A DNA stretch of 64,000 nt from Microplitis mediator (Eukaryota; Arthropoda; Insecta; Hymenoptera; Braconidae): NCBI RefSeq assembly GCF_029852145.1, contig NC_079977.1, positions 7,522,837 through 7,586,836 of the forward strand, read 5' to 3'. Position 1 is the stretch's first letter, and every line of letters starts with the position of its first letter. Shown in pieces: positions 53,101 through 63,604 of this stretch. The notes under the pieces were generated by a model, which was given only the letters and a program-made list of their open reading frames with translations, ran no database searches and was not told the origin of the DNA. The position numbers were made by a program, and so were the translations under genes.

Positions 53101-54169
53101 GTTTGCGAGTTAAAATTTTATGGAAAACAAACAAGGAGATTGACTGAACAACGACAGTCTTATTACGAGGATTTAATAACAAACAAAGACTAAGGATTAA
53201 ATAATAAACAAGAGTTTATGAAACCATTGACTAAGTAATTATTTTATTTATGTACACAAAAGTAATGATTTTTTGGTACATAAAATTTTTTCTCGCCCCA
53301 AGAAAATTTTTGCATTATAAATTGAAAACAAAAATTTTCTTGGGGCGAGAAAAAATTTTCTTGAGGCAAAAAAATTTTTGTTTTCCTTTCATAATGCAAA
53401 ATTATTCTTGTGCCAAGAAATCTTTTTTTTCTGCACAGAATAAAAATCTTGAGTCAAGAAATTATTTTAGAAAACAAAGGCTCTCGGGAACCAAGTAAAA
53501 ATTTTCTTGAGCCAAGAGAATTAGTCTAGGTCAGATGAGATTTTTACTTTGCCCAGGAAATTGAGGTTTTCAAAAAAAATTTCTTGAATCAAGAATTTTT
53601 ACTTACAGTCGAGAAGTTTTTTTTATCTGTATGTGTAAAAAAATTTTTTTAATGCTTTAATAAATATAAAAGAAATTTATAAACCAAAAATTTTTCACTC
53701 TCATTCCTTTAAAACAATTTATATTAAAGTAAGAAGTTACATAAATTTAAAATTATAAAACCAATATATGAGATACTAGAATATTTTTTAAAACATGTGG
53801 TAGCTGCCGCACATGCTGTCGTTATTTACAATATTAAAAAAAAAAATCTTTCACGATTTTAATAAAAAAATCCATTATTTTAATGTGGTTTATATTAAAA
53901 AATACATAAAATCCCAATAACTTATAACTCATATTGAATTTTTTTCTGCGCATTTTAAAAATTTCAGCAGTGATTTTTTTTTGTAATGAAAATTTCTAAA
54001 ATATTAAACAAATAATCGCTTTCTTACCTGGGAAAATTAAATTAAATCTCTCATTTTGATTTTCACGAAGACCATTGTCCTCATTCAAATAAAAATTAAT
54101 TAACCAACAATTAAGTAAATTTATTTGAATTATTATTGTCGTAAAAACAATTAAAAGTTTACTGAACAT
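50073..54169 (-). CDS. Secreted group III phospholipase A2, four exons
   Basis: Four minus-strand exons with matching phases (54169-54028, 52102-51943, 50433-50281, 50154-50073) encode a complete protein of 178 residues, close to the bee venom PLA2 precursor in size. Residues 1-22 are a hydrophobic signal sequence. An acidic/polar segment follows, then the PLA2 domain from about residue 44. The calcium loop WCGSG is at 51-55, the active-site block CCRMHDHC at 73-80 (catalytic His77, calcium-binding Asp78), and CSCDEKFYDC at 104-113 (Asp107 in the place of the second catalytic Asp). The mature part has ten cysteines, as expected for five disulfides. Group III enzymes cut the sn-2 acyl bond of phospholipids outside the cell. 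Whether this one is a venom component or a body enzyme cannot be told from sequence. It is intact, with no frameshift. One donor (AG then GTTTGA, 51942) is weak. Confidence 0.93.
50281..50433 (-). CDS. PLA2 exon 3: second cysteine block
   Basis: 153 bases between GAACTAG and GTAAGC. It encodes HCSCDEKFYDCLHG and VGTVYFNVLNTQCF, typical of the group III domain. Phase 2 on both sides. Confidence 0.9.
50520..50850. repeat. Dispersed repeat shared with the window's right end
   Basis: CATCATGAATTACTCCTCTT, then GATTAAAAAATTTTGAATC, then AAGCGAAAGGTAAGTTTTT and TAGCTAATTCATTTTC are repeated in the same order at 63777-64000, with about 5% differences by eye. The end, 50757-50850, is the reverse complement of 63605-63672 (words TTCAAAATCTGAATTTGAT, ATTCATAATGAAGCAAA). 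It lies in the third PLA2 intron's upstream neighbour, intron 2. Confidence 0.7.
50892..51815. mobile_element. Foldback element, copy 2 of the 16653 family, with nested insertion
   Basis: Ends CCCGAGTAAAAAAATCGTTCC and GGAACGAATTTTTTTTACACGGG match copy 1. The inner phrase TTGAGACAGATTAGAAC is shared. The left arm is split at 50943-51407 by another element. It lies in PLA2 intron 2 (50434-51942). Confidence 0.75.
50943..51407. mobile_element. Nested MITE with CACGGAAAAAAA ends
   Basis: CACGGAAAAAAATTTTTTG at the left is mirrored by CGAAATTCGTTTTTTCCGTA at the right. Comparison with the uninterrupted copy at 16700 (GCATGTGGAACTT) shows the host sequence resumes directly after it, with TG on both sides. 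The interior has repeated AACAAATTGATTTGTTAC words in both orientations. Confidence 0.65.
51943..52102 (-). CDS. PLA2 exon 2: calcium loop and active-site histidine
   Basis: 160 bases; acceptor TTCATCTTAG. It encodes WCGSGS, NDLGYFRETDACCRMHDHC and HGLTNPSYYTR. It ends in phase 2 at AG then GTTTGA, a weak donor. The choice is supported because it restores the exact frame and family motif in exon 3. Confidence 0.9.
53280..53650. repeat. Array of CAAGAAAATTTTT inverted words
   Basis: CCCCAAGAAAATTTTTGC, TTTTCTTGGGGCGAG, CTTGAGCCAAGA and similar words repeat about ten times in both orientations. Related to the MITE at 25392. It lies in PLA2 intron 1 (52103-54027). Outer ends are not clear. Confidence 0.55.
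54028..54169 (-). CDS. PLA2 exon 1: signal peptide
   Basis: ATG at 54169-54167, 142 bases, donor CCCAG then GTAAGA. It encodes the signal peptide (MFSKLLIVFTTIIIQINLL) and the stretch up to IFPG, where the split Gly codon continues in exon 2. The exon is much more AT-rich than the others. No other ATG in frame is upstream. Confidence 0.85.
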
Positions 54170-55800
54170 AATTTCAAGTAATTTACAACTTTAAACTCGT
54201 GAGCCTTTCAAGTTATTGACTGGGAGGTTAAAAAGGCAGAGCCTTTTGTTGGATTGATAAATGGATATTTGCATTTTTAAAATACGGAAACCAGCAGGGA
54301 ATCGGTAGCAGGAGGGTGATATAAATGATTTGACTATCTGGTAGTAGGTAAGCTAACTAAACCAGGAACGTGATCTGGTTGTTGTAATACATATAATATA
54401 AGGCCAGTGCTGTAGATGCTTGGTAGTGGGTTATTTCTCTAGCAGACTTGATGGCCGAGATGAAAGCTTTGGATACCTCGTGCTACATACTCTGCATTAC
54501 GTCCTATTTTGAATGATAATGATATACATGAACGCTGTTATGTTTTAGTTGTATATGGAGTTGTATGTAGGAGTACTCAGCTATTCAGCAAGGTTGCATA
54601 ATCTTGCGAACCGACGCAACATTGGCGTGGTCTTTGCGGTCGATGAACTTATATATGTATATTATGTATATTTCTGCTCATTAGATTCTCATAAATTGTT
54701 TAAATTACTGGAAATGTATCAAGCTGAGCATTGTGAGAAAGGTAAATGGACATAAATAAAAAAAAAACACAGCATACTGATATGCAGATTCAAATTGGGG
54801 TAGATTAGTTTTTTAAATGGGAATTTTAATAAGGAAATAGCTTCCATAGGTTTTTTATTTCTTTTTTTTATTAGTATTTGAATTTTAAATTATTTATTAT
54901 AAACTGTTGTGTATATTTGGAAAATAATCGACTTTTTATACTGCCGGTAAATTTATTTGTTTTAAATATTTTGAAGGTAAATATTTACCGCGCTTAATTA
55001 TTCATAGTTTATTTTCAAAATCAATAGATTGTTTTTATAATTTTTTGCTTGAAAGGCAATCGAGATATTTATATATTTTTCTTTTTAATGCAGTACAAAA
55101 TTTGGCTATAATATATTTTGATAAAATTCAAGTTAAATTTATCAATATTATGCATTATGAAAAAAATTACAATAATTTACTAGTAATTTTGATTTTTCTG
55201 AATAATTTGAATTTTTGAAATTTTTCGATTTCATCTGAATAATTCGTAAGTACGAATAATTCGCGCACGCGTCTGAATATTCATAGGGATAAATTTATTT
55301 TTTCATCTCTTCTTATCTTTGATAATTAATTTTAAAAAAAAACTAATTGAAATTTTTTGATAAATTTATTTTCAAACTAAAACTTAAAATCTGAAAAAAA
55401 TTTCAAGTGTAAGTGTAAATCTGTAGTCGGAATACTTTGAGATATAAATTTTTTAATTTTACATAAAAAATTTAATGATATTAAAATTATAATTTCCAAA
55501 ATTAATTTTCTAAAAATAAATTGATTTTACTCTACAGCCAAAAATTAAAAATACAATTTGAGTTTTGTACTCCAAATAATTGTCAAGATATTTTTCAAAA
55601 TTTTAAAGTATTTAAAATTAAAAATTGTAATTTTAAAATAAAATAAATTCCCAGCATTTGATTAAACCCCACCTTTAATTATACATGGACTATTTAGTAA
55701 TTACTCATGAATGAATGATTAATGATAAATGAAGAATTTAAACGGAAATGAATAATTTGCCAGTGGCATCAGCATAATTTATCCACGTAGTCGGACAATA
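54170..55800. other. Upstream region of PLA2 and intergenic DNA
   Basis: The first about 300 bases (54170-54500) have balanced composition and are probably the PLA2 promoter. I see no convincing TATA box on the minus strand. The rest is AT-rich. A plus-strand frame at 54549-54755 has no support as a gene. Confidence 0.35.
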
Positions 55801-55919
55801 AAGGTAAGACAAAAGGTGTCCGCGTGACTATGCAATCAGAGTAGATGTTAGAACAACTACAGCCACAACTACTTCTCTAACAACTCCTGCTATACTACTC
55901 TACTACCAACATAGCCAGT

Positions 55920-56300
55920 GGCATGTATATATAAGACTAAAGGATGATGGTACAAATGCCAGACGAGATGAATTGTCCTGTCGGTCTGTTGTAAGTTGAG
56001 CTCTCAGTAAGCTCGACTCTTGTTTAATGCACGCTGTACTAGCACAGAGGTGTAGTAGAATAGTCCAAGCGTTGAGTATCAGGAAGCAATGTGTCGTACA
56101 GGTGCTATAAGCTATTAGCTATTGTGCCCCGTTGATCTTCCAGGCGCAATTGGTGTTAAAGTGATGGGTGATCGTCGAATTAGACACTCCTCTGGTTCAG
56201 ACACCGGCAATATGGCATTTACATCTTGCAGCCCAGAACCAACCGACTACAACTAAACCACTGACAAGATTCTGCGATGAATAAGGTAATCAAGGTGACG
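55920..56300 (+). promoter_or_regulatory. Candidate promoter and signal-peptide exon on the plus strand
   Basis: A GC-richer island starts here. TATATAAG occurs at about 55927 and the arthropod initiator word CTCTCAGTAAG at about 56003. Short upstream ORFs follow. Then an ATG at 56277 opens MNKVIKVTVVVMLMLMVSA, which looks like a signal peptide, and the frame meets a donor-like GCT then GTATGT. No second exon was found, and GTG/ATG repeats can imitate such a peptide, so the call is weak. Confidence 0.25.
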
Positions 56301-57330
56301 GTGGTAGTGATGCTGATGCTGATGGTGTCTGCTGTATGTAATTGTCATTAACGACCTAAAACTTGTTTACCAGTCATACATTTCTGTATGAGGATCCACA
56401 ATGTATGCTGATAACTTTAGGTAGTTAAGATTTAACTCCGACTTGGATTAAACTTTAAACTAAACTGCAACACTATTACTGTTATTTGAATTATTTTGGG
56501 CGGAGGCGAAGGGCGGAGACGCAATCCCAGATAGAGGGTCTTTAGGGAACAAGCTGGCTAATTCTCAAAGGGACGAGACCATGATCATCTGTAAAAGATT
56601 AAATGTCTGATGTTGCACTGGCAATCTTAAAAGCATTGCTGTGTTTTTAGTAGCAGAGGGTAGTAGACAGTAGACACTACCGTCAAGTTTAAAATGTTGA
56701 AACATCAGCTATCGCTGGACTGTGTGAGTAAAGCTGTAAAGCATAGAGGTTTAGTATGAGAGTAAAGATCAACGAGTTGCATGGTATAGCCTGTAAAGGA
56801 GTAAAGGGAATGAAATGGAGGGAATAGAGTAGAGTGAAGGAGTTGGGTCGAGTACGGTAGCAATGGTCCAGCTCTCTTTGGCTGGTCTCTACTATCGCGT
56901 CGATAAATTGAACGAGGCGACGAAACTCGCGACCTCGTCCTCGTCCTCGTACTCGTGCTCGTGCTCGTATACATGACTATACACCGACACTGTGCTATAT
57001 ACTTGAATGTTACTAGTGTATTTGTATGTAGAGTACAGTGCTGGGACTGGAACTGGGTAGAGGAGGTGGATCGATTATCACCATCACCCACTCACCCATC
57101 CACCCATCCAGTCACCCTGCCCCCAAATGCTTCTATGTATTGTCATGTATGTACGACACTAGTAGTGGATCGCTGTAGCTGTAGTGTTGAGTGTGCATCC
57201 CGACTATGTTTCAAGCTGCTTGTGGCGTCGCTACGACTACTATCGTTTCTATTCTATGCGACATGTACTCAAATATATATGTATATATATTTGTATGGCA
57301 TATAGATTGTAGAGGATGAGGTGGTTATGT
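56301..57330. other. GC-richer island, function unknown
   Basis: About 1 kb of balanced composition without recognisable TIR ends. It contains simple repeats (CTCGTCCTCGTACTCGTGCT region near 56930, and CCATCCACCCATCCA near 57090). Both strands have open frames of about 110-130 codons, but their proteins are simple-repeat-like. Probably untranslated or regulatory sequence. Confidence 0.3.
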
Positions 57331-57832
57331 ATAAAGTAGATGGAAAACCGGGTCGGTGAATCACTTCCGAAGCTATTGTGTACACAAGTCAAATGTTTAA
57401 ATAATTATTACTATGATATCATTTATGGCAGTATATATAACACAATTTTATTGGGAATTTATACAAATATGAATAAGGACGGATGAGAATTTAGGTGACA
57501 TTGTTGAATGAGGTCATCAAAAATAAAAAAAAGTTGTGGTTTATGAAAACTATTTTTTTGTTGTTGTTGTTTTTATTACTCGGAGGTTGGCAATTTTATT
57601 GGGACATATGTCGGTTTTATTATTTTTGGTGTATTACTGTTATAAAGACGGATTTTGGCTGTATATGGAGGATTACAGACTTTTATTTTGTAAACGAAAA
57701 GGTTGGAAATTTATATTTGTGGAGGTAGTCGGAATTGAGCTTGATGTTTTAAATTATGGTTGACTGAATGTAACTTTGAAAAAAAATTCAAAATACGTGA
57801 GTTTGTTATTGATTGATAAATTTTCTACGTAC
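57331..57832. other. Intergenic, T/G-skewed sequence
   Basis: No gene recognised. The plus strand is rich in T and G at 57540-57770, which opens two overlapping frames full of Phe, Val and Trp. I read these as composition effects. Confidence 0.35.
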
Positions 57833-58136
57833 TATTTAAATTTCATTCAAGTATTGGAATTTTTATTTTATTTTAAATTTTCAAACTGACGGATTTGTCA
57901 TATTTATTAGTATCCTTCATATAATTTTTATGTTCATAGTTGAAAGTATATCAATTTGTCGTCAAAGGTTTTATCAGGCTTTTGAAAAGAATTTCACTAA
58001 AAAATTCCTTGAATCATCTCAATTAGTTTTAAAAATAAAAATTTTTTAAAATACAAAAAAAATTTAATCATTAAATTGGCTACGAATTTTTCAAATTATG
58101 TGCTAATAATTTATCAGTGTGAATATTAACCCACAA
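57833..58136. repeat. About 304-bp direct repeat, left copy
   Basis: TATTTAAATTTCATTCAAG to ATATTAACCCACAA. The same sequence with only about ten differences by eye is at 58695-58998, offset exactly 862 bases at both ends. A CACCGGTG-family element fills the gap between the copies. Confidence 0.9.
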
Positions 58137-58694
58137 CACTGTAAAAAATCACCGGGGTAAGTCCAAGCGGTGTAGGTGTTAAAATTGGCGGTGTTAAATT
58201 TCAACACCGAAAGCGGTGTAAAAATAACGCCACTGCCGGTGTAAATATTCTGTACCGGTGTTAAAAAAAATTCTCCGGTGTTAAAATAACATCGCTGCCG
58301 GTGTAAATATTCTAGACCGGTGTTAAAATAACGCCGACGCCGGTGTAGATATTCTTTACCGGTGTTAAAATATTTTACTTTGTAAATATTTTTACTTACT
58401 CGATCACTATACATGTTAATAAATGATATTCTTTATTAATTTTCATAAAGAACTGACATTTTTTGTGTTTTATAATCTTTAAAGTTAATACTCCAAGCGG
58501 ACGCAGTTTACCCTGCTTTTACACTTTTACGCCGGTTACCCCGCTTTGACACCGATTTTACTCCGCTTTTACACCGGTTACCCTGATTTAACACCGGTAT
58601 TTTTAACACCGGTGAATTACTACCGGCGTAATTTTATTTTAACACCGGGCAAAGTTAAAATGAGTCCATTTTTAACACCGCTCTTTTTACAGTG
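58137..58694. mobile_element. CACCGGTG-family MITE, copy 4, reverse orientation
   Basis: Begins CACTGTAAAAAATCACCGGGG and ends CACCGCTCTTTTTACAGTG, the reverse of copy 1. It has many ACACCGGTGT palindromes, at the left in GGTGTTAAAATAACGCC and at the right in TTACACCGG arrangements. About 558 bases; no minisatellite. TA on the right side only. Confidence 0.85.
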
Positions 58695-58998
58695 TATTTA
58701 AATTTCATTCAAGTATTGGAATTTTTATTGTATTTTAAATTTTCAAACTGACAAACTTGTCATATTTATTAGTATCCTTCATATACTCTTTATGTTCATA
58801 GTTGAAAGTATATCAATTTGTCGTCAAAGTTTTCATCAGGCTTTTGAAAAGAATTTCACTAAAAAATTCCTTGAATCATCTCAATTAGTTTTAAAAATAA
58901 AAATTTTTTAAAATACAAAAAAAATTAAATCATTAAATTGGCTACGAATTTTTCAAATTATGTGCTAATAATTTATTAGTGTGAATATTAACCCACAA
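58695..58998. repeat. About 304-bp direct repeat, right copy
   Basis: Right copy of the duplicated segment that flanks the element. It continues into unique sequence (TTTATTAAAAATAAATAAAG) after CCCACAA. Confidence 0.9.
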
Positions 58999-61900
58999 TT
59001 TATTAAAAATAAATAAAGTTATTTCTTCGATAGCTTTAAAATATTTAAAAAATTTCTTTTGAAGTTTTGTTTTACGTTTCTTCAGTAAATAAAAATCTTC
59101 TCAAAATAGTTCTAAAAAAAAAATTCCCATCGCCACATTTACATATTCTCATTTTACTCTATAAGTTTTTTTTTATAAATAAACAAATGTTGAAGTAAAT
59201 AATTTAACATTTAATTCTAGTAGAAAAGGATTATTGCTTTCGACCGGATTTCTCATCTGACTCTCGACCTCATTGGAAAAAAGATCATACGTTTTTTTTT
59301 TTTTCAACCTTTTTTTTTATCCTTTTTCTCTATTTTCCGACGCTCCACTAGGACCAATAAATCGAATGTCGTGCAGTAGCGCATAAGAAAAACAGTCCAA
59401 CGGGATATAAGAGATTGAAGATCAAACTAAAACTAAAACTTGTACTAAAACTATGATTCAAATATATATACATATATATTATATATTTTTCTCAGTTAAC
59501 TTTTTTTATCAGTACATCACTCACTTTGATTCGTAATATAATGTAATGATGTTTTTATATTATGTATTACACATTATATGTATATTTACTATCCCAGCAT
59601 GTATGACGTAACGTACGCGACCTACGTTAGACTGAAATTAAATGGGGTTGCATACCAGTCTATAAATAAATCAACGTACATTCAAATTTTCTCAACGTTA
59701 AAAGATTATGAAGATGAAGATGAAGAAGACGATGAGCATAAGTATAAATATAGTAAGAATATAAATATATAAATATAGACTACAGTGATTCCAAAACTGA
59801 CAATTATTTTCTATTGTAGGAGACACAAAATATTGTGATTAATAAAAAAATAATTTGTTCAAAATTTAAAATTTTTAGATCGATTTTAAAAAATCGCTCA
59901 AGCCAGTTGTCGATATTTTTCGAATTAAACCAAAAATAAACACAAATCCTCTTAATTGAAATCATTTTTTTACGAATGAGTAAAAAATTACTATTTTGTG
60001 TGAAATAAAGGGTAGTAAATTCGCAAATGAAATTTCTAACCCATTGAAGTCGAGAAGAATTTTCGAAAGGACGTAAATTTTTTAACGTTACGGATGTTTT
60101 CGACTTTTAAAAAAGATTTTCATGTCAACAAAGTTTATTTCCTTGCACATTCTAAAATGGTTTACGCAAGCGAATCATTAATAACAATAAATTCCATTCT
60201 TGATAGAGAAAAATATTTTTTTTCTCTATGATTTAAATAGTCACGGTATAAACGTTTTTTATTTTTGTCGATTGTTTTTTTTATTCATTTATTTGTTTTC
60301 ATGTTAAAAGCTTTAGCCGACAGCATAATTGTCTCTGTGTTGTGCAAAAACATCTAAAAAATAAGATGGAAAAAAAAAATTTTCGAATGCATCAACTGAT
60401 CAATAAAATTGGAATATCAAAAAATTGGCTTGCGCTACCCGATTTTTTAAATAATAATTTGGGTTTTTAGTTGATATTGACTAAAAAACGAAATTTACAG
60501 GCAAAATTCAGGCAACCACTTTACAGGAAATTTGATTCTTTACAAAAAAAATCCTCTTAGTTAAGTGGCTCAAGTTCTTCGTTCACGTGATATAGGGATT
60601 TTATTAACTTGTAAATAAAATATTTTTTTTTTAATTTGGCCAAATCCCTTTCAATTTTAATTTTAAATCAGTAAATAATTTTCTTTTTATTAATTTAACC
60701 CATTATTGAAAATACGAATGATTAAATTCGATAAGCTTTAGGAAAATTTTTGACAAATTTGAGTCTTAGTAAAATTACTACGGAAACTTTTGAAGAGTAT
60801 TCGATTGCCGAACAAAATGCCGCAAAAGGTGACCCGATAACTTGAATACGGCTGAGCTATAGAAAATTTAAAAAAAATCCTAACTTTCCTATATATTTTA
60901 AATGCTAACTTCAAAATAAAATGTAAAGCACTGAAAATTAAAATTAAAGACTGAAACTTGCAGGGAATTTTTTTTTGAAACCTTAATAAAAATAAAACTA
61001 TTAAACTTTTGAACATGATACTTTTAGCATTCAATGCAGGATCGCATGGAAAAGGTTTTTTATTTCAATTACTTCTATAAATATTTATTTCGCCTCAATA
61101 AAAACAAAAATATGTCACTTTTTTTATATTGAACAAAGGGTAAAACAAAAGGCGCTTTCATTTCAACTATAGCGTTTCAGTAAAATAATTCTCAGACTAA
61201 AGCTTATCAAAAAACACACACGTACTGTAAAAAATTTGAGGAGTAAACGTGGATTAAATCTGGACATATTTGTCATTCGTTTCTATAATTTCGATTTTTT
61301 TACAAAAACTTTCAAATGTAAATCTTAAAGGCTGCAATAAAAAAAAATATTTTTAAAAAATATCCATCCATTGTCTAAGCGATGAAAGTAAAGATATTGC
61401 TAGTAGATATATAAATTTGAATTTAAATTATTTGAGAAAATTTTTTAATTATAAACTCATGAAAAAGTTCTGTATATATCTAGTTGCTACGGAGATTGCG
61501 GATAAAGATTAAATTGCTGAGGTAAAAAAAAGAACATTGATAAGAAAAGTAAAATAAAAAATAGAATAATCACAGAAAGATATTGGATACAGAAGGAGTA
61601 AGGATGCAAAAATTGTAGATAGAAACTCATTACATAAAAAAATAAAAAAAGTTATTTAATACCAGGATTTCTTGGGTATTTTCACGTGGATTTGAATCTA
61701 AAGAGAATTATAAGAATTAATATAGATGTATATATATGAAAGTAAAAAAAAAAAAAAAAGAAATAAAGAGTAAAAAGGAAATGCAAATTAATCTTAGTTG
61801 AAGAGCAAATAGATAAAAAGTTTTCTTGATAACCCATAATATTTAAAATAAAATATAAGTTTGAGAGATATTAGTTTTTGAAGAAGTCTTTTTTGTGTGG

Positions 61901-63200
61901 CAAAATATTTAGAATTATTAATTTACAAAGTAAAAAAACATTATAAGAAAATTTAATTTAACAACTAAACAGCGGATTTCTGTTGAATTTAATAAGAATT
62001 ATATTTTTTTAAATTTGAAACTTGTCATTTGTCAACTGCATTGTGTTATTATCACTATTAAATGTATTTCCACGGTTACATGAATTTTTGTCGTGTTACG
62101 AATAATAAGGTGTCAAGATTATACAACTCTAAAATTAAAAAAAAAGTTATTTTAATGATCACGAAAGTATTTTTAATGATCTACATAAAAATATAGAAAT
62201 GTCTAAGTTGTTAAAATAATTTGATAAAAGTAATTTTATTAAAATTTTTTTTCGGATTAATTGGATAATTAAACTTAATATTGATGATAACTTTTTATAG
62301 TTGAAAAATAATAATAATAATATTGAAAAAAAAATGAATTTTATATGATTATTTAAATGTTAAAAGTAAATATCTTACGTAGCATTTTTTAAAATTCAGT
62401 ATACTAATATTTAAATACAAAAAAATGTAATAAAAAAAATAACTCAGCATATTTAGATCCACTTTTTTTTTTTAATAAAATAAAATATATAATATTATTT
62501 TTATCCACAAAAATAATTTTTATCTCTTAACAAAAATATTTTATTAAGTTCCGTGCATTGAAACTTTAAAATAACAATTTTCAGTAATAAAGCTCCCTAA
62601 GACCCCGTTATACTTTTATTTAAATCGATTAACGATCTCCCTATATTTTTTTTATACTGCAATAGAAAAAATATAGGGAAAAAATTTTTTTTACTATATT
62701 TATATACATGTATGTATCAAGTCAACGAGCTTTTTTTTTTTTTTTTTTTTTAATTTTTGATTTAACTAATTTTTCCAATGTCATTTCTCGTATGGCCAAA
62801 ATTCTTGACCGTCAATTTTAAGTCACGAGTTTTTAAAAAACTAAAAAAATTTGAAATATAAATAGTAAAAAAAAATGATAAAAGATATTTGAATAATTTT
62901 TCAAAAAGAATTTTCTTGCTTCTTAAAATCTGAAAACTTATAGATTTCATTTTTTTAATACAAATTCTTTTATATTTATGAAATAGAACTTTTAGAGCAA
63001 TAAATAAAAAAGCAATTCGAAAGGATTCAAAATTTAAACTATTTAATTTATATTGATTTCTCCTGCTTATGCTTGTCGATAGATTAAATCAATTAAAAAG
63101 TGCAAATTAATTAAATAAATACAGTAAAATATTAATACCGGAGTTTAAAAAACCGAAGGTATCCAAATCCTTTTTTTATTGATCGCTCTAAAAATTTTAT
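58999..63200. other. AT-rich intergenic DNA without recognised genes
   Basis: No exon, RNA gene or clear element found in 4.2 kb. A plus-strand frame at 59578-59772 ends in an acidic run (YEDEDEEDDEHK) but has no support. The T/A runs at 59290, 61748 and 62730 are simple repeats. Confidence 0.4.
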
Positions 63201-63219
63201 TGTAAATGTAAAATAATAT

Positions 63220-63370
63220 TAGGGCTTCACTCAAGATCGAGATTGTATTGGCCTTGTCTTGATCTCGTCTTGATTTGTCAAGACAAGACCAAGACGATAT
63301 TATAGATCGCAATTCAAGACCAAGACCAATATCATTAAAAACATCTCGCTAAGTCTTGACAAGACATAAA
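63220..63370. repeat. Local inverted repeat with CTTGTCTTGATC words
   Basis: TTGTCTTGATCTCGTCTTGA and TCAAGACAAGACCAAGACGA-type words in opposite orientation can pair over about 20 bases, with partial copies on both sides. Confidence 0.6.
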
Positions 63371-63426
63371 AATACAATAAGTATACACTGAAAAAAAAAA
63401 AAAATACTGTTTTTAAGTATCTGTGT

Positions 63427-63594
63427 GTTTGAATCCTCCCGAGTAAATATTTGTTTAATCATAGTAAAAATACACTCCAACCAAGAATATTTTCTTAAAA
63501 TAAGTATAAAAATTCTTAAATCAAGAAAATATTACTTGGTTGGAGTATATTTTTACTATGATTAAACAAAATATTCACTCGGGAGGATTCAAGC
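63427..63594. repeat. Near-perfect hairpin of about 75-base arms
   Basis: TTTGAATCCTCCCGAGTAAA, then TTTAATCATAGTAAAAATAC, then CTCCAACCAAG are mirrored by CTTGGTTGGAG, then TATTTTTACTATGATTAAAC and ACTCGGGAGGATTCAAG. The loop is under 25 bases. Probably a short MITE without a spacer. Confidence 0.8.
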
Positions 63595-63604
63595 ATGCAC
63601 CCGT

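Noticed and set aside
54549..54755. 68-codon plus-strand frame upstream of PLA2
   Set aside because: Starts with Met but has no family match; it overlaps the likely promoter region of PLA2.
56705..57091. 128-codon minus-strand Ser/Thr/Arg-rich frame
   Set aside because: Driven by TCG/CTCGTC simple repeats. No splice or start context, and not a fit for the missing TMEM132 exon.
57495..57763. Two overlapping Phe/Val/Trp-rich plus-strand frames that look like membrane segments
   Set aside because: They come from T/G-skewed sequence. The hydrophobicity is a composition effect and no homologous family was recognised.
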